Assembly (NCBI GenBank): GCA_021783275.1
Contig: JAJXUA010000008.1
Coordinates: 1-41,684, forward strand
DNA from: Pseudomonadota bacterium
Lineage (GTDB): Bacteria > Pseudomonadota > Gammaproteobacteria > Burkholderiales > Thiobacillaceae
Reading direction: 5' to 3'
DNA length: 41,684 nucleotides
Each line of letters begins with the position of its first letter. Positions within the stretch are counted from its first letter, which is position 1. The notes under the pieces were generated by a model that saw only the letters and a list, made by a program, of their open reading frames with translations, was not told the origin of the DNA and ran no database searches. Positions 8,147-17,620 of the stretch are shown one piece after another. The position numbers and the translations under genes are program-made.

Positions 8147-9437
8147 GTTGTCTTTCCTGCGCAAACCGTTTGCCGGGCTGCTGGCCCTGCTGCTCATGCT
8201 GCCCGCCCATGCTGCCCTGGTGCCACTCAACCAGATTGTCGCGGTGGTCAATGACGAAGTCATCACCCAGCAGGAGCTGTCGAAACGCTATGCCGAAGTG
8301 CTGCAAACGCTGACGCGGCAGAACATCAACCTGCCGCCCCGCAATGTGCTGGAAAAGCAGTTGCTGGAACGCATGGTCACCGAACTGGCGCTGCAGCAGC
8401 ATGCGCGTAATACCGGGGTGCGGGTCGATCCCGCCCAGGTGGAACGCGCCGTGCAGCGTCTGGCAGCGCAAAACAAGCTCGACGTGGCCGGTCTGCAGGC
8501 GGCTCTGGCGCAACAGGGACAAAGCCTGGATCTGATGCGCAACAGTATCCGCAATGAAATGCTCATCATGCGGGCACGCGAGCGCGACGTGGATAACCGC
8601 GTCTCGGTCAGCGACGCCGAGATCGAAGGCTATCTGCAAACCCAGGCGCAGCAGGGCGTGGAAACCGAATACAACTTCGGCCATATTCTGCTGACCGTGC
8701 CGGAAAACGCCGCGCCGGAACAAATCCAGGCACGCCGCGCGCGTGCCGACGATATCGTGGCCGAACTGGCCAAAGGCGGTGACTTCGGCCAGCTCTCCGC
8801 CAGCTATTCCGACGCGCCCAATGCGCTGCAGGGCGGCGTCTCGGGCTGGCGTCCCAGCGGCAAGCTGCCCGAACTCTTTGTCGAGGCTTTGAAGCCATTG
8901 ATGCCGGGCGAAGTCGCACCTGTCCTCAAAAGTCCGAACGGCTTTCACATCCTGAAACTCATCGACAAGCGCGGACTCGATGTCGCGCTCAACATCACCC
9001 AGACGCACGCACGCCACATCCTCATCAAGACCAACGAGCTCACATCGGAAGCCGACGCCCGCAATCGTCTGCTGCAACTCAAGGAACGTATCGATAACGG
9101 CGTCAAGTTCGACGATCTGGCACGGCTGCATTCAGACGACGCCAGCGCGGCCAAAGGTGGCGATCTCGGCTGGGTGAATCCCGGCGACACCGTGCCCGAT
9201 TTCGAAAAGGCCATGAATGCCCTGCAACCTGGCGAAGTCAGTGCACCGATCCAGTCGCCGTTTGGCTGGCATCTGATCCAGGTGCTGGAACGCCGCAATC
9301 AGGACGTGACCCAGGAGCGCCAGAAACTGCTGGCGCGTCAGGCGATACGCGAGCGCAAGGGCGAAGAAGCGTTCCAGGACTGGGTGCGGCAAATCCGCGA
9401 TTCGGCCTATGTCGAATTGCGCCTGAACACCCCCTGA
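8124..9437 (+). CDS. surA: Periplasmic chaperone and peptidyl-prolyl isomerase SurA
   Basis: Periplasmic chaperone that escorts unfolded outer-membrane proteins, LptD included, to the BAM complex. The start is ATG 8124 (MKFLKIPEL), 23 bp inside the lptD end; an upstream in-frame ATG at 8100 would place charged residues before the signal peptide. A signal peptide ends near PAHAA. The SurA N-domain (LNQIVAVVNDEVITQQEL) is followed by two parvulin domains beginning near YNFGHILLTVP and THARHILIKTNE, each closing with a GFHIL or GWHLIQ strand. Length is about 437 residues, close to E. coli SurA. Confidence 0.95.
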   Translation: MKFLKIPELSFLRKPFAGLLALLLMLPAHAALVPLNQIVAVVNDEVITQQELSKRYAEVLQTLTRQNINLPPRNVLEKQLLERMVTELALQQHARNTGVRVDPAQVERAVQRLAAQNKLDVAGLQAALAQQGQSLDLMRNSIRNEMLIMRARERDVDNRVSVSDAEIEGYLQTQAQQGVETEYNFGHILLTVPENAAPEQIQARRARADDIVAELAKGGDFGQLSASYSDAPNALQGGVSGWRPSGKLPELFVEALKPLMPGEVAPVLKSPNGFHILKLIDKRGLDVALNITQTHARHILIKTNELTSEADARNRLLQLKERIDNGVKFDDLARLHSDDASAAKGGDLGWVNPGDTVPDFEKAMNALQPGEVSAPIQSPFGWHLIQVLERRNQDVTQERQKLLARQAIRERKGEEAFQDWVRQIRDSAYVELRLNTP

Positions 9438-9441
9438 GTCC

Positions 9442-10416
9442 ATGTCCCTGCCTGTCATTGCCCTGACAGCGGGTGAGCCTGCCGGGATCGGCCCCGATCT
9501 CGCCATCGCGCTAACGCAGCACGCGCTGCCCTGTCGGCTCACGGTACTGGGCGACCCCGACGTCTTGCGCGACCGCGCTGCCCAGCTCGGCATCCAGGTG
9601 CGCCTACTCAGCGGCGACGCCATCCCCCCGCACCAGCCCGGCAGCCTGCATCTGCACGCCGTGCCTGTTGCCGCAGCGGTCGTCCCCGGCGTGCTCAATG
9701 TGCACAACAGCGCCCACGTGCTGGCACTGCTCGACGCCGCATTGGCGGGCTGTATGCAGGGCACGTATCAGGCGATGGTGACCGCGCCGGTGCACAAGGG
9801 CATCATCAACGATGCGGGCCATGCCTTCACCGGCCATACCGAATATCTCGCCGACCACAGCGGCACCCCCCGGGTGGTGATGATGCTGGTTGGCGGCGGC
9901 CTGCGGGTGGCGCTCGCCACCACGCACCTGCCCCTGCGTGCTGTGGCAGACGCCCTGACCGCCGAAGGGCTGACGCAAGTTTTGCAGATCCTGCATACCG
10001 ATCTGCAGCGCCGCTTCGGAATCGCCCGACCGCGCATCGCCGTTGCCGGGCTCAATCCTCACGCCGGGGAGTCCGGGCATCTGGGACGCGAGGAAATCGA
10101 GCTGATCGAACCCGTGCTCGCCAGATTGCGCCTGTCCGGCATGGATCTCGTCGGCCCGCTGCCCGCTGACACGCTGTTTTCGCGTATCCGCCACGACCCC
10201 TGCGACGCCGTCCTCGCGATGTATCACGACCAGGGCTTGCCAGTGCTCAAATACGCCAGTTTCGGCGAGGGTGTCAACGTCACGCTCGGCCTGCCGTTCA
10301 TCCGTACCTCGGTCGATCACGGCACGGCGCTCGACCTTGCCGGCAGCGGTCGTGCCAGTGTCGGCAGCCTGATCGCCGCCATCGAACTGGCGCTGGAGAT
10401 GGCGAACGGTTCCTGA
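9442..10416 (+). CDS. pdxA: 4-hydroxythreonine-4-phosphate dehydrogenase PdxA
   Basis: 324-residue NAD-dependent enzyme of pyridoxal 5'-phosphate synthesis, oxidising 4-phosphohydroxy-L-threonine. Visible family motifs are TAGEPAGIGPDL at the N-terminus, TAPVHK, the metal-ligand histidines in GHTEYLAD, GLNPHAGESG and MYHDQGLPVLKY, and the C-terminal TSVDHGTALDLAG. It starts 4 bp after surA and ends 7 bp before rsmA, a compact operon also found in gammaproteobacteria. Its genetic link to envelope genes is conserved but not functionally explained. Confidence 0.95.
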   Translation: MSLPVIALTAGEPAGIGPDLAIALTQHALPCRLTVLGDPDVLRDRAAQLGIQVRLLSGDAIPPHQPGSLHLHAVPVAAAVVPGVLNVHNSAHVLALLDAALAGCMQGTYQAMVTAPVHKGIINDAGHAFTGHTEYLADHSGTPRVVMMLVGGGLRVALATTHLPLRAVADALTAEGLTQVLQILHTDLQRRFGIARPRIAVAGLNPHAGESGHLGREEIELIEPVLARLRLSGMDLVGPLPADTLFSRIRHDPCDAVLAMYHDQGLPVLKYASFGEGVNVTLGLPFIRTSVDHGTALDLAGSGRASVGSLIAAIELALEMANGS

Positions 10417-10423
10417 TCCCTGA

Positions 10424-11191
10424 ATGCACACCCCGCGCAAACGCTTCGGCCAGAATTTCCTCATCGACGACGGCATCATCCACGCCATCGTTCATGCCGT
10501 GCAGCCGCGCGCGGGTGAAACCGTCATCGAAATCGGCCCCGGCCTGGGTGCCCTGACCCGCCCGCTGCTGGAACGATTGCCGCATCTCCATGTAGTTGAA
10601 CTCGACCGCGACATCGTGGCGCGGCTGCAAAAAACCTGGCCTGCAGAACGCCTCAGCATTCATTCCGGCGACGCCCTGAAATTCGACTTCGCGCAACTGG
10701 GACGCGAGCTGCGCGTGATCGGCAACCTGCCCTATAACATCTCCACCCCGCTGCTGTTTCATCTGATGGACTTTGCCCCGCACATCCGCGACATGACGTT
10801 CATGCTGCAAAAGGAAGTGGTCGAGCGCATGGTGGCCGAACCGGGCACCAACGACTACGGGCGGCTGACGATCATGCTGCAGCGACGCTTTCATCTGGAA
10901 TGGCTGCTCGACGTGCCACCCACCGCATTCAACCCGCCGCCCAAAGTGGACTCCGCCGTGGTGCGGCTGATCCCCAAAACACCGGATGAAATCGTCGCAC
11001 TGGATGATGCCCTGTTCGCGCGGGTTGTTCAGGCTGCATTTTCGCAGCGCCGCAAAACCCTGAAAAACACCCTGGGCAGTTTATTGCCGCCCGCTGATTT
11101 TGCTGCCCTGCACATCGACGCAGGTTTGCGTGCCGAAGCCTTGCCGCTGGCGGATTACGAACGCATCACCCGGCACCTGATGCAGCGCTGA
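10424..11191 (+). CDS. rsmA: 16S rRNA dimethyladenosine methyltransferase RsmA/KsgA
   Basis: 255-residue S-adenosylmethionine enzyme that dimethylates the two adjacent adenines in the 3'-terminal helix of 16S rRNA late in 30S assembly. The N-terminal KRFGQNFLID, the SAM motif VIEIGPGLGALT, the acidic loop VVELDRDI and the catalytic NLPYNISTPLL are all present, with the helical C-terminal domain (FSQRRKTLKNTL). It is the last gene of the lptD operon. Loss of this enzyme is known to give kasugamycin resistance. Confidence 0.96.
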   Translation: MHTPRKRFGQNFLIDDGIIHAIVHAVQPRAGETVIEIGPGLGALTRPLLERLPHLHVVELDRDIVARLQKTWPAERLSIHSGDALKFDFAQLGRELRVIGNLPYNISTPLLFHLMDFAPHIRDMTFMLQKEVVERMVAEPGTNDYGRLTIMLQRRFHLEWLLDVPPTAFNPPPKVDSAVVRLIPKTPDEIVALDDALFARVVQAAFSQRRKTLKNTLGSLLPPADFAALHIDAGLRAEALPLADYERITRHLMQR

Positions 11192-11337
11192 TCGCTGGTT
11201 TCCCGCGTGTAGGACAAGGCTGATATTGCATGGCCCTGGTTCGCACATCTTGTACGATGAAGTCATTCGAACCGAACCCACCGAACCATCCGGCAATTTC
11301 TCCGGGTCGTCTGCTTATTCCAATCCAAGGAGCTTCC

Positions 11338-12015
11338 ATGTCAAACAAATTGATCCTCACCCCCCTGCTTGCCGCTTTGTTGCTCAGCGCCTGCGCCACC
11401 AACGATCTTGGCGACTCGCGTGACCTGAGTAAAACCCAGAAAGGCGCGATTATCGGCAGCGTCAGCGGCGCGGCGCTGGGTGCAATCATCAATCACAAGA
11501 ACCGTGGCAAGGGCGCACTGATCGGTGCCGTGGGCGGGGGTCTCGCCGGAACCGGCGTGGGCTACTACATGGACCAGCAGGCCAAAGACCTGAACAAAGT
11601 CCTGCAAACGGAAATCGACCGCGGCGTGATCACGCTGGAAAAGCGCAGCGGCGACAACGCGCTGCTGGTGAGCATGACGGCAAGCACCGGCTTTGATTCC
11701 GCGGCCGCCGTGCTCAAACCCGACTACCTGCCGACACTGAACAAGATTGCACGCGTGCTGAATCAATACGGCAAGACCACGGTTACCGTGATCGGCCACA
11801 CCGACAACGTCGGGGGTGACGCCTACAACCAGGGACTATCCGAACAGCGCGCGCAATCCGTGCTGAATTATTTCGCCGGGCAGAACGTCAATCCGCTGCG
11901 TCTGGAATCCTATGGGCGCGGTGAAACCCAGCCGCGCGCAGACAACGGCAGCGAAGCAGGCCGGCAGCTCAACCGGCGGGTTGAATTGTGGATTGTTCCC
12001 GTGGTCGCAGGCTGA
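11338..12015 (+). CDS. OmpA-family lipoprotein with glycine zipper
   Basis: 225-residue predicted outer-membrane lipoprotein resembling YiaD. The ATG at 11338 has an AAGGAG Shine-Dalgarno. The signal peptide ends in a lipobox LLLSAC, so the mature protein begins at C19. A glycine-rich zipper (IIGSVSGAALGAII, then GALIGAVGGGLAGTGVGYYM) could insert in or pack on a membrane. The C-terminal OmpA domain carries the peptidoglycan-binding motif TVIGHTDNVGGDAYNQGLSEQRAQSV and later RRVEL. It is probably an anchor between outer membrane and cell wall. It follows rsmA after 146 bp and may have its own promoter, which I could not identify. Confidence 0.9.
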   Translation: MSNKLILTPLLAALLLSACATNDLGDSRDLSKTQKGAIIGSVSGAALGAIINHKNRGKGALIGAVGGGLAGTGVGYYMDQQAKDLNKVLQTEIDRGVITLEKRSGDNALLVSMTASTGFDSAAAVLKPDYLPTLNKIARVLNQYGKTTVTVIGHTDNVGGDAYNQGLSEQRAQSVLNYFAGQNVNPLRLESYGRGETQPRADNGSEAGRQLNRRVELWIVPVVAG

Positions 12016-12041
12016 ACTTGGTCTGGCCAGCACGGGGGCAT

Positions 12042-12452
12042 TCAGCTTGCCGTCCCGACCCAGCCTGCCGTGCCTTTCTGGATGAATTCGATCGGATAGC
12101 CGTCGGGGTCTTCGATGAAGGCAATGACGGTGGTGCCGTGTGACATCGGCCCGGCCGGACGCAACACCTTGCCGCCCTGCGCGGCGACCGCTTCTACCGT
12201 AGCGTAAATATCATCCACCTCCAGCGCGATGTGGCCGTAGGCCGTGCCGCGCTCGTATTCGGCCACGCCCCAGTTGTACGTCAGCTCGATGACCGCAGCC
12301 TTGTCTTCGGTGTCATAGCCCACGAACGCCAGCGTGAACTGGCCGCCCGGATAATCCTTGCGCCGCAGCAAGGTCATGCCGAGCACGCGGGTGTAGAAAT
12401 CGATGGCGCGGTCGAGGTCGCCGACGCGCAGCATGGTGTGGAGCAATCTCAT
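12042..12452 (-). CDS. gloA: Lactoylglutathione lyase GloA
   Basis: 136-residue glyoxalase I, which isomerises the methylglyoxal-glutathione hemithioacetal to S-lactoylglutathione. It matches E. coli GloA closely from [13 protein letters not shown] onward, and the four metal ligands fall at the same positions (H5, E56, H74, E122). That pattern suggests the Ni/Co-dependent class. The start at 12452 lies 4 bp after the metallopeptidase stop, with AGGA overlapping that gene's end as ribosome binding site. Confidence 0.96.
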   Translation of the reverse strand: MRLLHTMLRVGDLDRAIDFYTRVLGMTLLRRKDYPGGQFTLAFVGYDTEDKAAVIELTYNWGVAEYERGTAYGHIALEVDDIYATVEAVAAQGGKVLRPAGPMSHGTTVIAFIEDPDGYPIEFIQKGTAGWVGTAS

Positions 12453-12456
12453 GATT

Positions 12457-13146
12457 TCAAATCCTGAACAGGCTGTCGCCCATTTTCCGCAATTCCGTAC
12501 GGCGCGCCAGGGCATCCGGACACAGCACCGCCACGCGTGCCCAGAAGCGCGGCGAATGGTTGAGGTGAACCAGATGCGCCAGTTCGTGCGCGGCCACATA
12601 GTCGATCAGCGCAAGCGGTGCCTGCACCAGCCGCCAGTTGAGCCGGACGACGCCGCTGGCGGTGCAACTGCCCCACTGCGTACGCGCGTCGGACAGGGCA
12701 AAGTCACGCGGGGCGCGCCCGGAACGCCGGGCGATACGTGCAAGCCGCCAGGCCAGCAAACGCCCGGCACGCTGCTGCAGCCAGTCACGCACGCAGGCCA
12801 TGGGATCGCTATCCAGCGGCACGTCTACCCGCAGATGCTGGCCAAAGCGCTGCACCTCGGTAAACAGTGAAGGACGGATATCCAGCGTGAGTGTGCGCCC
12901 CAGATAGGTAATGCACTGCGGCACGGTTTGCGGCTCGACGCGCTCGGGGGCACGGGCCTCCAGCCGCCGCCAGGCACGATGCAGCCAGTCGTGCTGTTGC
13001 TGCACATAGCGTTCGATTTCAGCACGCGGGGTCCAGACCGGTGCATGGATGCGCACTTCGCGCGGGGTAACAGTCAGCCCCAGGGTGCGGCGTCGACGTG
13101 ACCGCCGCAGCTGGTACGGCACCGCCGCGTCGCCGAGTTGCATCAC
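12457..13146 (-). CDS. YgjP-like zinc metallopeptidase (DUF45/M48-type)
   Basis: 229-residue protein of the YgjP/DUF45 family. The C-terminal half carries the zinc motif [16 protein letters not shown] (HExxH plus a downstream histidine), preceded by the family's [23 protein letters not shown]. The N-terminus is basic. No signal peptide is seen, so it is probably cytoplasmic. Substrates are unknown. It sits between the acyltransferase gene (13 bp gap) and gloA (4 bp gap), suggesting cotranscription but not a shared pathway. Confidence 0.85.
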   Translation of the reverse strand: MMQLGDAAVPYQLRRSRRRRTLGLTVTPREVRIHAPVWTPRAEIERYVQQQHDWLHRAWRRLEARAPERVEPQTVPQCITYLGRTLTLDIRPSLFTEVQRFGQHLRVDVPLDSDPMACVRDWLQQRAGRLLAWRLARIARRSGRAPRDFALSDARTQWGSCTASGVVRLNWRLVQAPLALIDYVAAHELAHLVHLNHSPRFWARVAVLCPDALARRTELRKMGDSLFRI

Positions 13147-13159
13147 GCCGGTGTTGGCT

Positions 13160-13873
13160 TCAGGCAGCAGGGGGCAACCTCGTCATTTCAGTTTCAATCC
13201 AGGCTTCGGCGGCACGGGTCAGTTCGGCTGCGCTTTTGCCTGTGCTGTCGATCACCGGGCCGATGCGCACGGTGACCAGACCGGCACGCTTTACAAATGC
13301 ATTCTTCGGCCACACTTCGCCCGCGTTATGCGCAATCGGCACAATGGGGGCACCGGTTTCAGCCGCCAGCCAGCCGCCGCCGATGCCGTATTTGCCTTTT
13401 TCTCCGGGGGCGACGCGCGTGCCTTCGGGAAATACCAGCACCCAGAATCCCTGCGCGAGTTTGTCCCGGCCCTGGCTGACAATCTGTTTCAGCGCCTCGC
13501 GTCCTGCCGAGCGGTCGATGGCGATGGGCGACAGCAAACGAAAAGCCCAGCCAAAAAAAGGCACCTTCAATAATTCCTGCTTGATGACTGGCGACACGGG
13601 GGGAAACAGACACAGAAACGCCACGGTTTCCCAGGCCGATTGATGCTTGGCGAGAATGATGGCTGGCTGCTGCGGTAAATGTTCGCGCCCTTCCACCACG
13701 TAGCGGATACCCAGCACCCAGCGTGCAAGCCAGATCACCAGATGGTTGTAACCGGTAATCAGCCGGTAGCGCGTGACCGCAGAAAACGGCAGGCTGAACA
13801 GCGCCACCACGCTGAACACGATCGTCAATCCCGTTTGCAGCAACGCAAAGACTACCGAACGAGGCAGACTCAT
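13160..13873 (-). CDS. plsC: 1-acyl-sn-glycerol-3-phosphate acyltransferase
   Basis: 237-residue membrane acyltransferase predicted to make phosphatidic acid from lysophosphatidic acid. An N-terminal membrane segment (VFALLQTGLTIVFSVVALF) is followed by AKHQSAWETVAFL, the catalytic block with glutamate in place of the usual aspartate of HX4D, as seen in a subgroup of proteobacterial enzymes. Further on come IDRSAGREALKQ and the substrate motif FPEGTRVAPGEKG. The start overlaps the gmhB stop by 4 bp (ATGA). The gmhB-plsC-glyS neighbourhood is common in beta- and gammaproteobacteria. Confidence 0.9.
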   Translation of the reverse strand: MSLPRSVVFALLQTGLTIVFSVVALFSLPFSAVTRYRLITGYNHLVIWLARWVLGIRYVVEGREHLPQQPAIILAKHQSAWETVAFLCLFPPVSPVIKQELLKVPFFGWAFRLLSPIAIDRSAGREALKQIVSQGRDKLAQGFWVLVFPEGTRVAPGEKGKYGIGGGWLAAETGAPIVPIAHNAGEVWPKNAFVKRAGLVTVRIGPVIDSTGKSAAELTRAAEAWIETEMTRLPPAA

Positions 13874-14409
13874 ACCGGTGTCAACAAGGCACTCACCGCC
13901 CCGGCCAGATCATCGAACACCGTGGTGCCGCCCGGCATCCCCCCGGCCGCCAGGGTGCGTTTGCCCTTACCCGTACGCACCAGCACCGGTATCGCCCCCA
14001 CCGCCACCGCTGCCTCCAGATCGCGCAGCGAATCCCCAATGGCCGGCACGTCCGACAACACGCAGCCATAACGCGCGGCAATTTCGTCGAACAGCCCGGA
14101 CCGGGGTTTACGGCACGCACAGTCCATGTCCGCCGAATGCGGGCAGTAGAACACCGCCTCGATACGCCCCCCCGCCTGCGTCACCGCCTTGTGCATCTTG
14201 GCGTGTATGGCGTTCAGCGTCGCCATCTCGAACAGCCCGCGCGCAAGGCCGGACTGATTGGTCGCCACCACCACCCGCCAGCCCTCACGCGTCAGCCGCG
14301 CAATCGCTTCCAGACTGCCGGGAATGGGCTTCCATTCATCAGGCGACTTGATGAACTGGTCGGAGTCATGATTGATGACACCGTCACGGTCGAGGATGAT
14401 GAGTTTCAT
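13870..14409 (-). CDS. gmhB: D-glycero-beta-D-manno-heptose-1,7-bisphosphate 7-phosphatase GmhB
   Basis: 179-residue HAD-superfamily phosphatase of the ADP-heptose pathway for LPS inner core. The catalytic LDRDGVIN (D7 and D9), the second motif VVVATNQSGLARG and the late acidic motif AIGDSLRDLEAA are present. The zinc loop CPHSADMDCACRKP provides the Cys/His ligands typical of GmhB. The gene is 10 bp downstream of glyS and 4 bp overlapped with plsC. Confidence 0.93.
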   Translation of the reverse strand: MKLIILDRDGVINHDSDQFIKSPDEWKPIPGSLEAIARLTREGWRVVVATNQSGLARGLFEMATLNAIHAKMHKAVTQAGGRIEAVFYCPHSADMDCACRKPRSGLFDEIAARYGCVLSDVPAIGDSLRDLEAAVAVGAIPVLVRTGKGKRTLAAGGMPGGTTVFDDLAGAVSALLTPV

Positions 14410-14419
14410 GGCCGAAAGT

Positions 14420-16606
14420 TTACGCCGCCAAACGCGACAAGTCCGCCACCCGGTTCATGGTCTGGTGCAGCTGGTTCAGCAGCGCCAGCCGGTTGGCTTT
14501 CAGCGCGGGATCGTCGGCGTTGACCATCACGCTGTCGAAGAAGGCGTCGACCGGGGTTTTGAGTGCGGCCAGCGCCCGCAGCGAGGCAGTGTAATCGCCG
14601 GCGTCGAAGGCGGCATCAGCGTCTGGTTTTATAACGCTGAACAACAGCATAAACAATGCTATCTCTTCATTTTCCTGCAATTGGTCAACATCAACTTCAA
14701 CTGGCACATCGCCGTCAGCCTTTTTCAGGATATTGCTGACGCGCTTGTTGGCTGCTGCGAGTGCTGGAGCTTCCGGCAAGATAGCAAAGGCACGTACGGC
14801 TGCGAGACGTTTGGGAATATCAGCAAGGCGAGAAGGACGGAGACTAATCACCGCATCGATTTCTAGCGCCGAATAACCTTGTTCGCGCAAAAGTCCCGCC
14901 AGACGATCCCAAATAAAACTTGGTAGGCTTTCTTCAACACCAACTAGCGTATTAACCTTCTGGGAGGCGGCAGCACCAAGCCAGTTTGCAAGCCCAACTT
15001 GGGTTAGCAAATATGACAAATCAACTGACAAATTCTTTTCAATTAATATGCGGATGATCCCAAGCGCGTGCCTACGAAGTGCAAACGGATCTTTGTCTCC
15101 CGTGGGCCTTTCTCCAATGCCAAAGAGACCAACTAAGGTTTCTAGTTTGTCAGCCAGCGCGACACACACGCCCACATCGCTGCGCGGCAATTCGTCGCCA
15201 GCAAAGCGCGGCTTGTAGTGGTCCTCGATGGCAAAAGCAATGTCGTCGGCCAAGCCATCGTGCTGCGCGTAATAGCGCCCCATGGTGCCCTGCAGCTCGG
15301 GGAATTCGCCTACCATGTCGGTCAGCAGGTCGGCCTTGGCCAGCAGCGCGGCCATATCAGCTTTCTGCGCCAGCAACTCACCACCGATCACATAGCCGAT
15401 GGCGCGGGCAATTGTCTGCACCCGCCTCACCCGCTCGCCCTGCGTGCCCAGCTTGTTGTGATACACCACCTTCGCCAACCCAAACACGCGCGATTCCAGC
15501 GTCCTCTTGCGATCCTGATCAAAGAAAAACTTGGCGTCAGCCAGACGCGGGCGCACGACGCGTTCGTTACCCTGGATCACGGCGGAGGGATCAGTCGGCG
15601 CGATGTTGGAGACGACGAGGAATTGATTCGTGAGCTTGCCGGCCGCGTCCAGCAGCGGGAAATATTTCTGGTTCGCCTTCATAGTGAGGATGAGGCATTC
15701 CGGCGGCACTTCGAGGAAGGCTGCCTCGAACTGGCCCAGCAACACGTTCGGCTTTTCGACCAGTGCAGTCACTTCGTCGAGCAGCGCATCGTCGTCCACC
15801 GGCTTGAGACCCAGCGGTGCGGCGGCGGCCTGCAACTGGCGCACGATCTCGGCGCGGCGCTTTTCAAAACTCGCAATTACCGAGCCTTCGCTTTCCATCT
15901 GCGCTTCGTAACTGTCAGCATTGCGGATTTCCAGCATCGCGCTTTCTGCTTCGAAACGATGGCCTTGAGTGATGCGGCCAGCCTGCAAGCCCAACATCTC
16001 CACCGGACGGTCAGGATGGCGTGGATCGACTTTCACCACCTCTGCTCCATATAACGCCGCCAGCCTGTGCGCAGGACGCACAAAATTGACTGTATCCCAG
16101 CCATCACCTGACGGATTGGGATAGGTCATTACCTTAGGAATGGGTAGGTTGTCCTCGATTCGATTGAGCGCAGTTTGAACAGAATGTCCAAAGGGCTGAG
16201 GTGCAGGTTGATGGGTATAAAACAGTGAGTCGGCCTTACCGTCGTTCTCTTTAAGTATGCGCATATCCCAGACTGTTTGGGTAGCCGATAGCAAGTACTC
16301 CAAACTAAGACCTTGAAGTTTCTTGACTAGAGCGGGCGATGGTTTTCCGCTTTCATCAAGCGCAATAGAAACAGGCATCAACTTCACTTTTGTTGGTTTC
16401 TGTGTGCCTTCTGGTAAGACGTTAGTAACATGCGCAGCCAATCGGCGTGGTGATGCAAAAGTAGTTAACTTTGCACCATCACCAAGGCAGCACGAGTTCT
16501 GAAGCTCAGCGAATAACAACCTTCCAAAGGCCTCGCCCAGTTTCTTCAGTGCCCTGGGCGGCAGTTCTTCAGTGAAGAGTTCGACGAGCAGGTTTTGCGT
16601 ACTCAT
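14420..16606 (-). CDS. glyS: Glycyl-tRNA synthetase beta subunit
   Basis: 728-residue beta subunit of the heterotetrameric glycyl-tRNA synthetase. N-terminal [33 protein letters not shown], the middle [13 protein letters not shown] and the C-terminal anticodon-binding region mark the family. It overlaps glyQ by 4 bp. Base composition is uneven: about 14640-15160 and 16080-16510 are clearly richer in A and T and use different codons, while the parts between and outside are GC-rich like the neighbours. The reading frame is intact throughout, so this looks like a functional mosaic gene. Recombination with a lower-GC relative is one explanation. Confidence 0.95.
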   Translation of the reverse strand: MSTQNLLVELFTEELPPRALKKLGEAFGRLLFAELQNSCCLGDGAKLTTFASPRRLAAHVTNVLPEGTQKPTKVKLMPVSIALDESGKPSPALVKKLQGLSLEYLLSATQTVWDMRILKENDGKADSLFYTHQPAPQPFGHSVQTALNRIEDNLPIPKVMTYPNPSGDGWDTVNFVRPAHRLAALYGAEVVKVDPRHPDRPVEMLGLQAGRITQGHRFEAESAMLEIRNADSYEAQMESEGSVIASFEKRRAEIVRQLQAAAAPLGLKPVDDDALLDEVTALVEKPNVLLGQFEAAFLEVPPECLILTMKANQKYFPLLDAAGKLTNQFLVVSNIAPTDPSAVIQGNERVVRPRLADAKFFFDQDRKRTLESRVFGLAKVVYHNKLGTQGERVRRVQTIARAIGYVIGGELLAQKADMAALLAKADLLTDMVGEFPELQGTMGRYYAQHDGLADDIAFAIEDHYKPRFAGDELPRSDVGVCVALADKLETLVGLFGIGERPTGDKDPFALRRHALGIIRILIEKNLSVDLSYLLTQVGLANWLGAAASQKVNTLVGVEESLPSFIWDRLAGLLREQGYSALEIDAVISLRPSRLADIPKRLAAVRAFAILPEAPALAAANKRVSNILKKADGDVPVEVDVDQLQENEEIALFMLLFSVIKPDADAAFDAGDYTASLRALAALKTPVDAFFDSVMVNADDPALKANRLALLNQLHQTMNRVADLSRLAA

Positions 16607-17526
16607 GCGGCCTCCTTCTTCGCCAGCATCGCCTGCACTTCTTCAGCCCACTCGCGCGGCGCCATCGGGAAGCCCAGCCGCGCGCGGCTGTCGAGATAAC
16701 TCTTCGCCACCGCCCGCGCCAGGTTACGAATGCGGCCGATATAAGCAGCGCGCTCGGTCACCGAAATCGCGCCGCGCGCGTCGAGCAGGTTGAAGGTGTG
16801 CGCGGCTTTCAGCACCTGTTCGTACGCTGGCAGCGCGAGCTGCGCGGCCACCAGTTCCTGCGCCGTCTTCTCGTGCGCGCCGAACGCGGTGAGCAGGAAA
16901 TCGACGTCGCTGTGTTCGAAGTTGTAGGTGGACTGCTCGACCTCGTTCTGGTGGTAAACGTCGCGGTAGGTGAGCCCCTCGGTCCAGGTCAGGTCGTACA
17001 CGCTTTCCACGCCCTGCAGGTACATCGCCAGACGCTCCAGACCATAGGTGATTTCGCCGGTGATCGGCTTGCAGTCGATGCCGCCGACCTGCTGGAAATA
17101 GGTGAACTGGGTGACTTCCATGCCGTTAAGCCACACCTCCCAGCCCAGGCCCCAAGCCCCGAGCGTGGGGTTCTCCCAGTCGTCTTCCACAAAGCGCACG
17201 TCGTTCTGCTTCAGGTCGAAGCCCAGCGCTTCGAGCGAGCCGAGATACAGCTCCAGAATGTCGGCCGGTGCGGGTTTCAGCACCACCTGGAACTGGTAGT
17301 AGTGCTGCAGGCGGTTGGGGTTGTCGCCGTAGCGGCCATCCTTGGGGCGGCGGCTGGGCTGCACATAGGCGGCCTTCCACGGCTCGGGCCCGAGCGAACG
17401 CAGGAAGGTGGCCGTGTGCGAGGTGCCCGCGCCAACTTCCATGTCGTAGGGCTGCAGGAGCGCACAGCCACGCTCGGCCCAATAGCGTTGTAGGGTGAGG
17501 ATGATGTCCTGGAAGGTGGGTTTCAC
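16603..17526 (-). CDS. glyQ: Glycyl-tRNA synthetase alpha subunit
   Basis: 307-residue catalytic alpha subunit of glycyl-tRNA synthetase, making glycyl-tRNA with GlyS. Motifs such as [38 protein letters not shown]-like [18 protein letters not shown] and [29 protein letters not shown] are diagnostic. A plausible -10 box TAAAAT lies on the minus strand at 17562-17557, with no good -35. The IS element at 17602 is inserted only 75 bp upstream of the start codon, which leaves the -10 but separates glyQ from whatever lay further upstream. Confidence 0.96.
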   Translation of the reverse strand: MKPTFQDIILTLQRYWAERGCALLQPYDMEVGAGTSHTATFLRSLGPEPWKAAYVQPSRRPKDGRYGDNPNRLQHYYQFQVVLKPAPADILELYLGSLEALGFDLKQNDVRFVEDDWENPTLGAWGLGWEVWLNGMEVTQFTYFQQVGGIDCKPITGEITYGLERLAMYLQGVESVYDLTWTEGLTYRDVYHQNEVEQSTYNFEHSDVDFLLTAFGAHEKTAQELVAAQLALPAYEQVLKAAHTFNLLDARGAISVTERAAYIGRIRNLARAVAKSYLDSRARLGFPMAPREWAEEVQAMLAKKEAA

Positions 17527-17593
17527 GGCAGATGCGCAGCTTGGCGGAAAAGCGGCATTTTAGCGTGGTTGGCAGGCTTTACCGCAGGTCTGC

Positions 17594-17601
17594 CCAAGCG
17601 A
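17594..17601. repeat. 8-bp target-site duplication, left copy
   Basis: CCAAGCGA directly adjoins the left end of the IS and is repeated exactly at its right end (20281-20288). The duplication could be counted as 9 bp if the terminal C of the element is shared. Confidence 0.9.
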
Positions 17602-17620
17602 GGTAGTGTCTCAGTTTGAA
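17602..17620 (+). repeat. Left terminal inverted repeat
   Basis: GGTAGTGTCTCAGTTTGAA, an exact inverted copy of 20262-20280. The transposase stop codon (17613-17611) lies within it. Confidence 0.95.

Noticed and set aside
11226-11258. Promoter for the OmpA lipoprotein (TTGCAT and TACGAT)
   Set aside because: The spacer is 21 bp, too long for a normal sigma-70 promoter.
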